Part shown: positions 27,033 to 35,940 of the stretch, piece by piece
Layout: each line of letters starts with the position of its first letter
Numbering within the stretch: the stretch's first letter is position 1
DNA from: JAGLOK01 sp023139005
GTDB taxonomy: Bacteria > Bacillota > Clostridia > Christensenellales > UMGS416
Length of the DNA stretch: 64,000 nt
Reading direction: 5' to 3'
NCBI GenBank assembly: GCA_030637745.1
Contig: DAOWFX010000123.1
Location: forward strand, 7,906 to 71,905
Translations under genes and position numbers: made by a program
Notes under the pieces: model-generated
Database searches by the model: none
Seen by the model: only the letters and a program-made list of their open reading frames with translations
What the model was told of the DNA's origin: nothing

Positions 27033-28013
27033 TTAACTTAATTTCTTTACCTTGTTCGCTTTTTTATTTCTGTAAACATCAATCAACACAGCGCCTAAAA
27101 CAACGATTCCTGTAAAGAAAGTCTGGAACGGTGCTGGCAAATTCATAGATATGAGACCGTTTTTGAGGATGCTCATAATAAATACACCAATCATTGTTCC
27201 TGTGAGAGAGCCTTTGCCTCCGGACAAAGACGTGCCACCAATAACTACTGCGGCTATAGCTTGTAACTCTATCCCGTTACCAGTGTTTGGGATGATTACT
27301 GTATATGTTGCTGCATAGAATATACTTCCTAGACCAGCTGCAAATCCACTGATTACAAATGCAAGACCTTTCCATACATTAACCTTTATGCCAGATAGTC
27401 TTACTGCTTCTTCATTGCTACCTATTGCATAGATATATCGGCCTATTTTCGTCTTATTCAAGATGATGAAAGTGAATATGAAAAATATTATTAAGTACAC
27501 AACGCCCATTGGAAAACCACTCTCTGTTCTAAAGAAAACTCTTGAGAACCAGCCATCAGGCTCTAGGATGGTCGGGAAGTTCTTAGTCGATGTTCCTGTT
27601 ATTATAGATCCAAGTCCCAGTGAAACCATCATCATTCCAAGCGTTGCGATAAATGGTGGCAGTTTTAGTTTGGTTACAAGAAGACCATTGACCCAACCTA
27701 TTAGTGTGCCAAATGCGATCATTGCAATTAACACTGCCCATATTGGTAGTCCAACATTTCTATATAACTGTCCACCAACCAATGCAGAGCACATCATTAC
27801 TGCACCTATTGAAAGGTCGATACCACCGGTTATGATTACAAATGTTACACCCAATGCTAAAAATCCTACATAGTATGAGGATGCTAAGATATTTAATGTA
27901 GTAGATACCGACGTGAAGTTATTACCTGCTATAGCGAAAAATATGTATATCACAATCAATGCAGCAAACGCTAGCATCTTATGTGTTCCGCTATTTCTTA
28001 TACTCTTTAACAT
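27033..28013 (-). CDS. Sugar ABC transporter permease (RbsC-like)
   Basis: The membrane subunit of the importer, BPD_transp_2 family, 326 residues with eight to ten hydrophobic helices. The family signature GGIDLSIGAVM appears near residue 63 and AIAAVVIGGTSLSGGKGSLTGT near residue 245. AGGGGGAGAAAGA precedes the ATG. It lies 11 bases after the ATPase gene and 52 bases before the binding-protein gene. Confidence 0.92.
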   Translation of the reverse strand: MLKSIRNSGTHKMLAFAALIVIYIFFAIAGNNFTSVSTTLNILASSYYVGFLALGVTFVIITGGIDLSIGAVMMCSALVGGQLYRNVGLPIWAVLIAMIAFGTLIGWVNGLLVTKLKLPPFIATLGMMMVSLGLGSIITGTSTKNFPTILEPDGWFSRVFFRTESGFPMGVVYLIIFFIFTFIILNKTKIGRYIYAIGSNEEAVRLSGIKVNVWKGLAFVISGFAAGLGSIFYAATYTVIIPNTGNGIELQAIAAVVIGGTSLSGGKGSLTGTMIGVFIMSILKNGLISMNLPAPFQTFFTGIVVLGAVLIDVYRNKKANKVKKLS

Positions 28014-28024
28014 TCTTTCTCCCC

Positions 28025-29509
28025 CTAATGCTGAGTTGCATATTTCATAATTGTATTTTGATTTATCTGATCAAGTTCAAGTGTTGCAGTATGCGTGCCT
28101 TCGCACATTACTAAAACCCTATCACTCATACGCAAGAGCTCAGGAAGTTCAGACGAAATAATAATGATTGATTTACCTGATTTTGCTAATTTGTTAATAA
28201 TCTTATAAATCTCGCTCTTTGCTCCAACATCTATACCTCTTGTTGGTTCATCAAATATCAATATGTCACTGTTTTTAAGTAGCCATTTTGCGATGATTAC
28301 TTTCTGTTGGTTTCCACCGGACAGGTTTTTTACCAGTTGTCCTACGGATGGCGTTTTAATATTGATCTTATCTACATATTCAGAAGCGATTTTTTTTATC
28401 TTCTTTTCACTGATAATACCGGCAGTTATATACTCATCAAGGTTAGGCATGACAATATTGTTTGCAACACTCATTCCAAGTGATAAACCATATCGCTTTC
28501 TGTCTTCTGACAAATAGCCAATACCGAGGCGAACAGCATCATGTGGACTTTTTACATTTACTTTCTTGCCATCCAGATAAATCTCACCTGTCGTCTTTTT
28601 GTCTGCACCAAATATTAAACGTGCAAGCTCTGTCCTACCTGCTCCAATAAGCCCTGCGAACCCAAGAATTTCACCTTTATGTAATTCAAAGGATACATTA
28701 TTTACATCCTTTGAACTCATATTCTCTACCTTTAACACAACGGGCGGCTTTTCTTTGTTATCACTTATTTTTTTATGCTCTTCATACGTGATGCGTCCAA
28801 CCATCATGTGAATAATATCGTCAATCTTAACCTTTGCAGAATCTTCAGTCCCTATGTATTCTCCATCTCGCAATACCGTTACTCTGTCAGAGATTTTCTT
28901 AATTTCGTCCATTCTGTGAGAAATATACACCATACCAACGCCTTGGCTCTTTAGTTCATTCATGATTTTGAACAGCTCTTCAATCTCTACATCTGTTAGT
29001 GTTGCAGTTGGCTCATCAAATATGATAATCTTTGCATCATAAGAAATAGCTTTTGCAATTTCTATCATCTGTTGATGACTAACTGACAGATTTCCAACTT
29101 TTTCTTCTGGATCTAGTTTGATATTTAATTTTTTAAAAAGCTCTAGTGTTTTATCGTTGATTGATTTTTCATTGAGAAACAACCCATCGCTTTCTCTACC
29201 AATAAAAATGTTTTGCGCTGCTGTTAAGTGGTTCATCAAATTGAGCTCTTGATGCACAATAGATATTCCGGCTAGTTGGGCTTGTCTTGGTGATTTAAAA
29301 TTGACACATTTACTCTCAAGTGTTATTTGTCCCGATTCAGGTATGAATATACCGGTTAGAACTTTCATCAATGTGGATTTTCCTGCACCATTTTCGCCAA
29401 CAAGTGCATGCACTTCTCCTTTTCTTAAATCGAAGCAGCATTTTTTCAAAGCGTGTACGCCTGGGAAATACTTTTCGACACCTTCCATATTTAGAAGCAA
29501 TTCACTCAT
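28025..29509 (-). CDS. Sugar ABC transporter ATP-binding protein with two ATPase domains (RbsA-like)
   Basis: A double ATPase of 494 residues. The first domain has Walker A GENGAGKST, signature LSVSHQQ and Walker B IIIFDEPTATL. The second has a degenerate Walker A (GLIGAGRTE), signature LSGGNQQK and Walker B ILIFDEPTRGID. The weakened second Walker A is normal for RbsA/MglA types. GAGGTATCTAT precedes the ATG. It is the first gene of the importer operon; a 234-bp gap with a terminator separates it from the sensor genes. Confidence 0.93.
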   Translation of the reverse strand: MSELLLNMEGVEKYFPGVHALKKCCFDLRKGEVHALVGENGAGKSTLMKVLTGIFIPESGQITLESKCVNFKSPRQAQLAGISIVHQELNLMNHLTAAQNIFIGRESDGLFLNEKSINDKTLELFKKLNIKLDPEEKVGNLSVSHQQMIEIAKAISYDAKIIIFDEPTATLTDVEIEELFKIMNELKSQGVGMVYISHRMDEIKKISDRVTVLRDGEYIGTEDSAKVKIDDIIHMMVGRITYEEHKKISDNKEKPPVVLKVENMSSKDVNNVSFELHKGEILGFAGLIGAGRTELARLIFGADKKTTGEIYLDGKKVNVKSPHDAVRLGIGYLSEDRKRYGLSLGMSVANNIVMPNLDEYITAGIISEKKIKKIASEYVDKINIKTPSVGQLVKNLSGGNQQKVIIAKWLLKNSDILIFDEPTRGIDVGAKSEIYKIINKLAKSGKSIIIISSELPELLRMSDRVLVMCEGTHTATLELDQINQNTIMKYATQH

Positions 29510-29675
29510 ATAGATACCTCAAAATGTTTTTGCATAATAACTAACATTGTCAGTCCTCTGATTTGTTAATTCTATAAAAATACTTGATAAAATGACATGT
29601 GAAAAATAACAAGAAAATTGTGATTTCCTCTAAAGATTACAGTTAAAATTCATGTAAAATGATGTGTAATGATCT

Positions 29676-29707
29676 CAAAAAGCCTATTATATGGTAAAAC
29701 GGGCTTT
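29676..29707 (-). terminator. Terminator after the two-component operon
   Basis: On the minus strand AAAGCC and GGCTTT pair around a 17-base loop and end in TTTTTG. It lies just after the second binding-protein gene and before the importer promoter region. Confidence 0.6.
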
Positions 29708-29743
29708 AGAAACACTAAATCTATTAACAGAAATAGTAGTAAA

Positions 29744-30718
29744 TTACTCAGTAAATGGGAATAGAAGTTTTTGGTTTTCCGGTAGGTACATATTGTCAAT
29801 ATCTATCACTTCAGATCCTGTATTAACATTCTTTGGTATTTTTTTATTGTTTATAGAATCAAGTGCATACTTAACACCAAGATATCCCATATTAAATGGG
29901 TTTTGTACTATCAGTGATTGTATTACGCCTTTCTCCAAGAAGGTTATTTCTAATGGGGTGCTGTCAAAACCAATAATTATAATCTCGCCAGCCAAACCAA
30001 GCTCATCAATTCCACGTGCTGCTCCTGCAGTGCTGTATGCATTCAAGCATACAATCGCATCAATTTGAGGATTGTCTTGAACAATATCTTTTGTCAGCTG
30101 TTGGGCTAGTAATTCATCAGAGTTACAGTAAACTGTTTCGATAACCTCAACGCCTGGATAATCGCTTACTGTTTCAGCAAATCCCGTTTCTCTTTGCGTA
30201 GCTGATGCCGCACCTTTTACAAAGCTAATTACAGCTATGGTGCACTCTGTTCCTACTTTGTCAATTAACGACTCGCCCACCTTTTTACCTGCATCCATAT
30301 TGTCAGTGCCAACAAAGCTGTCCATTTTATCTGACTCAATTGTAGAATCGATAACAATCACTGGTATACCTGAAGCTATCGCTTTTTCTGCTACAGGTAC
30401 CAGCCTAACATAATCACTAGCTGCAAGCACAATCGCGTCAGAGTCAATAGCAATGGCATCTTCAACCAGTTGAATCTGTCCATCGATATCCTCTTCGTTT
30501 TCAGGTCCATCAAAAACTAAGTCAATATTAAATTCTCTGGCTGCAGTTTCAGCGCCCATTTGAACAACCGACCAAAAAGCATGGCTACGATTTTTTACTA
30601 TTACTTTAATGCTATATTTTTCTTCACTATTTGATAAATCATTTTTTGCACACCCAAATAGCGACAATACAATTATTATTGTTAATACTAGTAAGGCGAT
30701 TCTATAAATTCTACTCAT
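29744..30718 (-). CDS. Second sugar-binding lipoprotein in the two-component operon
   Basis: A periplasmic-binding-fold lipoprotein of 324 residues; the signal ends in LSLFGC (Cys about 23). The sugar-binding family is clear (RSHAFWSVVQMGAETAAREF, PVIVIDSTIESD, IIIGFDSTPLEI). It overlaps the histidine kinase gene by 8 bases, so it is made together with the sensor and not with the importer. In similar loci such a protein binds the sugar and passes the signal to the kinase's outer domain; that role is inferred here. Confidence 0.88.
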   Translation of the reverse strand: MSRIYRIALLVLTIIIVLSLFGCAKNDLSNSEEKYSIKVIVKNRSHAFWSVVQMGAETAAREFNIDLVFDGPENEEDIDGQIQLVEDAIAIDSDAIVLAASDYVRLVPVAEKAIASGIPVIVIDSTIESDKMDSFVGTDNMDAGKKVGESLIDKVGTECTIAVISFVKGAASATQRETGFAETVSDYPGVEVIETVYCNSDELLAQQLTKDIVQDNPQIDAIVCLNAYSTAGAARGIDELGLAGEIIIIGFDSTPLEITFLEKGVIQSLIVQNPFNMGYLGVKYALDSINNKKIPKNVNTGSEVIDIDNMYLPENQKLLFPFTE

Positions 30719-32510
30719 TATTCTCTCCCTTTTGTAGCTTTATCAATGGTATCCGAATGTTTACTGTTGTTCCAACCTCTATTATGCTTTCAATATCTAC
30801 GCCAAAACCACTGCCGTAACTTAATTGAATTCTCTCATGAACATTTTTTAGTCCAACGCCTGAAGTGCGTTTATTGGTTGGTTCTCGTTTGAAAATTTCT
30901 TTTAGTCGCTCTGGTTTTATTCCATATCCATTATCAGTTACACTAAATAAAAGATGATCGTTTTCTACAACTGCTCTGATGTTAATTTCGCCTTTTTCCT
31001 GAATTTTATTGATTCCATGATAAATGGCATTCTCAACAATCGGTTGTAGTATCAGTTTTAATGTTCTATATCCATATGCTTGTTCCTGTACATCAATTGA
31101 ATAATCAAATTTATTTTTGTATCTTATTTTCTGAATGAGCAAATAATTTCCTACATGTTCAATCTCGTCTGCAACATCTATTATCTCATTGCCTTTACTT
31201 ATGCTTATTCTGAAAAATTTTGCAAGTGCTGCTGTCATTTCTGATACACCCTGATGGTTTTGATTTTCGTTCATCCAGATAATAGAATCTAGAGTATTGT
31301 ATAGAAAGTGTGGGTTTATTTGTGCTTGAAGTGCTTTAAATTCACTTTTCCTTTTTTCTTCTTGTTCATTGACGATTTGTTCCATTAATTGCTTAATCCT
31401 TGAAATCATTAAATTAAATGCTTTCGTAAGTCGTTTTACTTCATCCTCGCCTTTAACTTCCAAGTTCTCAATATCGAAATCACCTTGTTCAACACGGTTC
31501 ATCTGGTGTTCGAGTCGCTTGATCGGTTTTGATATCTTTGAAGACAGGAAGATGGAAGCTAGAATAACGAAAACAATTCCAAAAATCAATATATACATAA
31601 TGTAATTATTTAAGTCCCACTGATTTTCGGCCAGCTCATCTACATAACTGATACCTACCATTTTCCAGTTAGAAAACTGGATGTTTTTTACAGTCGATAT
31701 CCGGCTTTCTCCTTGAAAATCTTCAATGAATGATCCCTGTTCCTGCTCTAATACTTCGCTAATACTTTCTTGTTTCAGTCCCGAATATAGAAGCTGCTGT
31801 TGTGGATGATAGATTATGTTCCCGTATTCATCAACAATATAAATATATCCACGTTTTCCTAAGCTTACCCTATTGCAAAGTTGCTCGATCAAGCTGAAAT
31901 TCAAATCTACCATTGCAGCCCACGTTTCAGTCCTCCCCAAGTACTCTACGCTAAGTCCACTACTCATCGAAACCACCCAGGGGCGTCTACCTTCAAACAG
32001 CCTTTGGACATACGGCGGTTGGATCAAATACATATCAGGATTACTAATTGTTTGCTTAAACCATTCCTGCTCATGAATTTGATAATTGTAATCAGTATCA
32101 TAAACAGGATTCGTCAGTATGACGTTACCATTACCTGTATATATTGCTACAGTCACTATGTCTTTTCTCATCTCCAGAGTCAGCGATAGTAAATTATCAA
32201 GGTTTTGAATACTGTTTGGAGTTACTTCTCTCATATTTTTACGGATTATATCCGATATTTCCATCATGTCTTCTAGGTAGTTTTCTAAATTGATTGTTGC
32301 TTGCTCCATAATCTGCTGTGCACTAGATGCAGCATTTACTTCAGCATTATCAGAGAAAGAACTATATAACCCAATCCCAACCATGGTCATAGCTAACATT
32401 GTAACAGCAGAAAATGATAGCGTTATTATTGATTGAATACTGTTTATTCTAAAGCCTCTTCGTGCAGCTTTTGGTACTTTTTTCAATATCCTTTTTAGTT
32501 TACTTTTCAT
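30711..32510 (-). CDS. Sensor histidine kinase, YesM/LytS type
   Basis: A 599-residue kinase. It has two membrane helices (about residues 22-46 and 280-303) around a large extracellular Cache-like sensor, then HAMP (SKISKPIKRLEHQMNRVEQGDF), a His_kinase domain with ALQAQINPHFLYNTLDSI (phospho-His), and HATPase with QPIVENAIYHGI and DNGYGI. I chose the ATG at 32510, after TTGGAGCAG; a longer frame runs into the regulator gene. It overlaps the regulator by 11 bases and would phosphorylate it. Confidence 0.9.
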   Translation of the reverse strand: MKSKLKRILKKVPKAARRGFRINSIQSIITLSFSAVTMLAMTMVGIGLYSSFSDNAEVNAASSAQQIMEQATINLENYLEDMMEISDIIRKNMREVTPNSIQNLDNLLSLTLEMRKDIVTVAIYTGNGNVILTNPVYDTDYNYQIHEQEWFKQTISNPDMYLIQPPYVQRLFEGRRPWVVSMSSGLSVEYLGRTETWAAMVDLNFSLIEQLCNRVSLGKRGYIYIVDEYGNIIYHPQQQLLYSGLKQESISEVLEQEQGSFIEDFQGESRISTVKNIQFSNWKMVGISYVDELAENQWDLNNYIMYILIFGIVFVILASIFLSSKISKPIKRLEHQMNRVEQGDFDIENLEVKGEDEVKRLTKAFNLMISRIKQLMEQIVNEQEEKRKSEFKALQAQINPHFLYNTLDSIIWMNENQNHQGVSEMTAALAKFFRISISKGNEIIDVADEIEHVGNYLLIQKIRYKNKFDYSIDVQEQAYGYRTLKLILQPIVENAIYHGINKIQEKGEINIRAVVENDHLLFSVTDNGYGIKPERLKEIFKREPTNKRTSGVGLKNVHERIQLSYGSGFGVDIESIIEVGTTVNIRIPLIKLQKGENNE

Positions 32511-34140
32511 TTTTCTGCTCCAACTTGTTCGCTTCTGAGTTCTTATACTCTCTTGGAGAAACCCCAAAATTCTTCTTGAAAAAATAACTAAAATAACTGA
32601 TATCAGGATATCCAACTTTTCCTGCGACTTCTGATATTTTCATGCCAGGATTCCTTAAAAGGTTTTTTGCTACGTCTAATCGAATTCGTATTAAATACTT
32701 TAGAAATGTTTCTTTTGCTTCTTTTTTAAAAATCAAGCTCAAATAACTTGCACTAATAAACAAATAGTCAGCTAACTTTTGTACGCTGAGCTCTGTGTCG
32801 TTATAGTTACTGTTGATATAATCCTTTGCTTTTTCCAAAAGTCTCTGGGTAGTTGTTAATCTTTCACTGGCTATTTGCTTCATCAGTTCGATACTTAAGC
32901 TCATAATCCAGTTTTCAGCTTCATCCATAGAATTGAAGTTATTTATTTCTAAGTATAAATTATAGTTTTCAGGGAGCATGTCCATTATATCAAGCTGATA
33001 TATTCTAGACAGTTTTGATAGCATTGTGAAAATCTCCATAAAATAAAGGTGATACTCATTTATAGGTGCCTGAATACCACTAAAATCGTTAAACAAATTT
33101 TGCACAGCATTCTCTACATTTTTATTATCTCCGAATTTTATGCTTGATAAAAGTTTTTTCTCTTTTTCTTCTTCCAAACAGATCATATTGTTTGACACAG
33201 GCTCAATATCCTCAACAAAAATTATCTTATTTCCTCCAAGAACCAGTTTGTATTCAAGTGCAATATTTGCAGTGTCGTAGGATTCTTTCATCTGAACAAT
33301 GTTTTCAATAATGTTTCCTATCCCAATTGTTATCGTAATACTAAGATATTTCTCAACATTCTGCCTAATCTCATCGAGTACTAAAAATAATTTGTTGCAT
33401 GCATCTGCTCTTGCATTATCATTCATTCCTGCAATAATAACTAATGCATTCCCGTAATAGAAAGCCTCTCCAGTAGTGTTGTTACTCAAAATATCCTGTG
33501 CAATTTTTAAAACCGCAAACTTTGTTAGATCTTTTATTTTTTCTTCATTTTCTAGAATTTCTATACTTTTTTTATCCAGACCAATAATGGCTACGGAAAA
33601 GAAATTACCCCTTATAGTTAAATCAAAAAAGCTTATCTTGCTTTCAATTTCACCGATTTCAAGGTTACCGATTACCAGTGATGTAAGAAAGTTGTCTTTT
33701 AAGATTGGAAGGCTATCTAGATAATGCTGTTCCAATTTCTTTCTATCTTTCTTTTCTTCTATTTCATTGTCAAGTTGATTTTTTAGTTTACCAACTAGCT
33801 TATTTAAGTCATCGGGTAAAACAGGCTTTAATATATAATCTGATACACCGTACTTTATAGCCTGTTGTGCAAATTTAAAATCATCATAGCCTGAAAGTAT
33901 AACAATTTTCACAGTAGGAAAACTTTGTTTTACCGATTTCGCCAATTCAAGACCGTTCATTAAAGGCATACTAATATCAGTTATAATAATATCCGGAATA
34001 TTGTCTTCGATGATATCTAGTGCTTCTCTACCATTTTCAGCTTCACCTATTACTACAAAATTGAACTGACTCCAGTCAATTTTTTTGACAATGCCATGTC
34101 TGACCTCTTCTTCATCATCCACGATAAGTAATTTATACAT
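32500..34140 (-). CDS. Response regulator with AraC-type output, YesN family
   Basis: A 546-residue regulator. The receiver domain (1-120) has the acidic pair in VDDEEEV, the phospho-Asp in DIIITDISMPLMNG and the Lys in YILKPV. A long middle region (about 130-430) is followed by an AraC helix-turn-helix pair (LADYLFISASYLSLIFKKEAKETFLKYLI and VAGKVGYPDISYFSYFFKKNFGVSPREY). GGGAGGTG precedes the ATG. It probably activates the importer operon starting at 29509. Confidence 0.92.
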   Translation of the reverse strand: MYKLLIVDDEEEVRHGIVKKIDWSQFNFVVIGEAENGREALDIIEDNIPDIIITDISMPLMNGLELAKSVKQSFPTVKIVILSGYDDFKFAQQAIKYGVSDYILKPVLPDDLNKLVGKLKNQLDNEIEEKKDRKKLEQHYLDSLPILKDNFLTSLVIGNLEIGEIESKISFFDLTIRGNFFSVAIIGLDKKSIEILENEEKIKDLTKFAVLKIAQDILSNNTTGEAFYYGNALVIIAGMNDNARADACNKLFLVLDEIRQNVEKYLSITITIGIGNIIENIVQMKESYDTANIALEYKLVLGGNKIIFVEDIEPVSNNMICLEEEKEKKLLSSIKFGDNKNVENAVQNLFNDFSGIQAPINEYHLYFMEIFTMLSKLSRIYQLDIMDMLPENYNLYLEINNFNSMDEAENWIMSLSIELMKQIASERLTTTQRLLEKAKDYINSNYNDTELSVQKLADYLFISASYLSLIFKKEAKETFLKYLIRIRLDVAKNLLRNPGMKISEVAGKVGYPDISYFSYFFKKNFGVSPREYKNSEANKLEQKNEK

Positions 34141-34493
34141 GTGTGCACCTCCCTTTAATATTCATGTATATAAACAATATCTTCATACCTTTGATACAAT
34201 ACTATATTTCAATAGGTTTCGTGTATCCAACTAACAATATAAATTAAATATAATCTTTATAAAAGCAAAACAGTGTATTCTTTACGTAAAATCAATGTAT
34301 CATAAACTTTTTGAAAACTCAACACAGTATAATTATACCATTTTATAGTACGATACTAATAATGTGATGAAATTCGTATAGATTTATGATAAATACTACA
34401 TCAATATTATCGCATGAGATAATATCTACAAAGCGATTATTGGTTTGATCCATATGAGCGCAATACCCGAGACAATAAAAGATACTATTAAAA
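34141..34493. promoter_or_regulatory. Intergenic region upstream of the response regulator
   Basis: About 350 bases of very AT-rich DNA with no credible gene. On the minus strand, TTGAGT (34317-34322) and TACATT (34294-34299) are 17 bp apart and could be the promoter of the two-component operon, with a leader of about 150 bases. I see nothing else I can support. Confidence 0.35.
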
Positions 34494-34519
34494 AAGTCTT
34501 CATTTTGCAATAAAGACTT
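34494..34519 (-). terminator. Stranded original tmRNA terminator
   Basis: On the minus strand AAGTCTT and AAGACTT pair around a 12-base loop, followed by a T run. It lies 8 bases beyond the left att copy, which is where the ssrA terminator would stand before integration. Confidence 0.7.
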
Positions 34520-34526
34520 CTTTCTT

Positions 34527-34554
34527 TGGTGGAGGCGAGGGGAATCGAACCCCT
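34527..34554. repeat. attL: duplicated tmRNA 3' end
   Basis: 28 bases identical to the last 28 bases of ssrA at 39654-39681 (TGGTGGAGGCGAGGGG, then AATCGAACCCCT). The match extends 7 more bases outward with one mismatch. It marks the left boundary of the integrated element. Confidence 0.9.
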
Positions 34555-34712
34555 ATATATATATGTCTATTATGATATTTTGATAACTATAAAAGAGTAT
34601 AATAAATGTCTATATAGATACTAAATAGTAGGATAAATAAAATTGATTATACATTATTAGTAATCATTGAACAGCATTGAATATACACAAATATAGTAGA
34701 AAAAACAATTGA

Positions 34713-34730
34713 TTTCCAACAGTTTCCAAC
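34713..34730 (+). repeat. Left arm-type integrase sites
   Basis: Two direct copies of TTTCCAAC, 10 bp apart, about 160 bp inside attL. The same motif occurs twice near the right end in the same orientation. Integrases with an N-terminal arm-binding domain use such paired sites. Confidence 0.55.
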
Positions 34731-34739
34731 GAATTATTA

Positions 34740-34804
34740 AATAAACCATTCAGTAAAGCCCACAAGGGATCGCAGGACCCTGGGGATTTTCTGAATGGTT
34801 TATT
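34740..34804. repeat. Long hairpin near the left end of the element
   Basis: A perfect 14-bp stem (AATAAACCATTCAG with CTGAATGGTTTATT) encloses 37 bases that hold a smaller pairing (AGGG/CCCT). It lies 58 bases past the repressor stop. It could be that gene's terminator or a replication or recombination structure. The 308 bases from 34555 to 34862 hold nothing else except the arm sites. Confidence 0.6.
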
Positions 34805-34862
34805 ATTAAATTACAATTGATTGATATGATATTATTTTACCAAATACGAATAATTTTTTTAA

Positions 34863-35558
34863 CTAGATAATTACGTTAGTAACATATCCAACAATGATAA
34901 ATTCTTTCTTATCAATTATAATTGGGTTATAACTTGGATTTAATGCAATTAGCAAAACATTACTATTTGGAAGAGAATAGAATTTTCTAAAGATAATATT
35001 TTCATCCTCAGATTTAATATATGTTAATGCAATAATGTCACCATTTTCGTAGGATTTTTTCTGTGAAATTAAAGCATTTTGATTTTCTCTAATTAATGGG
35101 TTCATACCATCATCAAAGGCTTTAATACTAATACCTATTTCCGACTTATTTTCTGTAATTGAAAACAAGTTATTATTGGTTTCATTTGTCATGCTATCTA
35201 ACAAAGTAAATAATGGCATTGTTTTAAATATTTCAATTACAAGTTCTTTTTGTTCTTCTGGAATTAGATTTAATGTAATGTCAATAAGCATATTTCTTAG
35301 CTTGTCAAACATTTTGATAATTGATTGAGGAGCTTTTTCTAAATATGCTTCTAGTATTAATGATTCTGAATCACCATTACATACAGAAGCTATAGCTTTT
35401 GATATATCATCTTTAGGAGGAGATATCTTATTGTTAACTAGTTTACTAATATAAGAAGGGTCAATTGCTTTTCCGTTTGCTTTACATTTTTCGGCAACTT
35501 CTTTATAAGATAATTCTGAACTATCAATTATATTTTTTAATAATTTACTATAAGACAT
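34863..35558 (-). CDS. Element repressor with HTH and inactive S24-like domain
   Basis: A CI-like repressor of 231 residues. An N-terminal helix-turn-helix (about 14-50, KEVAEKCKANGKAIDPSYISKLV) is followed by a C-terminal LexA/UmuD fold. Aligning by motif, the usual GDSMEP reads DDGMNP and the usual TVKR-type Lys reads IIFRKF, so both Ser and Lys of the self-cleavage dyad are replaced (Gly, Arg). GAGGTTAATTT precedes the ATG. It is divergent from the replication-integration genes and probably represses them. Confidence 0.82.
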   Translation of the reverse strand: MSYSKLLKNIIDSSELSYKEVAEKCKANGKAIDPSYISKLVNNKISPPKDDISKAIASVCNGDSESLILEAYLEKAPQSIIKMFDKLRNMLIDITLNLIPEEQKELVIEIFKTMPLFTLLDSMTNETNNNLFSITENKSEIGISIKAFDDGMNPLIRENQNALISQKKSYENGDIIALTYIKSEDENIIFRKFYSLPNSNVLLIALNPSYNPIIIDKKEFIIVGYVTNVII

Positions 35559-35575
35559 AAATTAACCTCATAAGT

Positions 35576-35603
35576 ATTATAACAAAAATGAATAATTTAG
35601 CAA
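35576..35603 (-). promoter_or_regulatory. Repressor promoter
   Basis: On the minus strand TTGCTA (35598-35603) and TATAAT (35576-35581) are 16 bp apart, 18 bases before the repressor ATG. Confidence 0.6.
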
Positions 35604-35632
35604 CATCAAATGAAAAAATAGTAATTTAATCA

Positions 35633-35661
35633 TTGACAAAAACAAAAACTTCCTATACTAT
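35633..35661 (+). promoter_or_regulatory. Rightward element promoter
   Basis: TTGACA (35633-35638) and TACTAT (35656-35661) are 17 bp apart. It is back-to-back with the repressor promoter and would drive the 50-residue ORF, the initiator, the excisionase and the integrase. The 29 bases between the two -35 boxes are the likely operator. Confidence 0.65.
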
Positions 35662-35703
35662 CAAGATGAATGAAAAATCATGCATGATGAAATGGAGGCG
35701 AAT

Positions 35704-35856
35704 GTGACAGAGATATTTAACAATATAATCAAAAGAACAAATGATTTAATAGCTTTTATAAATTGGAACGGAGCACCATTCAAAGATAAGAAGCGAAAGG
35801 TTATCAAAGAACTATCGGCAATTCGCGCAGTCTGCAAGCAAGCAAACGTTGAGTGA
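35704..35856 (+). CDS. Short basic protein, first gene of the element's rightward operon
   Basis: A 50-residue ORF beginning GTG with TGGAGGCGAAT just before it. The product (TEIFNNIIKRTNDLIAFIN..., then KDKKRKVIKELSAIRAV) is basic and helical with no recognised family. It sits 42 bases downstream of the promoter -10. Small early proteins here are often regulators or recombination directionality helpers, but I cannot assign a role. Confidence 0.55.
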   Translation: MTEIFNNIIKRTNDLIAFINWNGAPFKDKKRKVIKELSAIRAVCKQANVE

Positions 35857-35906
35857 GCTCATGCTAGGTGGCACAGGCTTACGGAATCATATGGGAGAGG
35901 CTCGTA

Positions 35907-35940
35907 GTCAAGGGTTCAAATTGCGAAGCAATCCCTTGAC
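35907..35940. promoter_or_regulatory. Compound hairpin, candidate replication or transfer origin
   Basis: GTCAAGGG and CCCTTGAC form a perfect 8-bp stem; next to its right arm, ATTGC and GCAAT form a second stem over GAA, leaving a 5-base bulge on one side. A further stem (GGCTTT/AAAGCC) follows near 35963-35982. It lies 123 bases before the Rep_trans-like gene. Such initiators nick at hairpins close to their own gene. Confidence 0.45.

Noticed and set aside
32511..32615. N-terminal extension of the histidine kinase
   Set aside because: It overlaps the response-regulator DNA-binding domain; the ATG at 32510 has its own ribosome site.
34527..34554. tRNA gene fragment
   Set aside because: It resembles a T-arm, but it matches the tmRNA 3' end exactly and no tRNA body precedes it.
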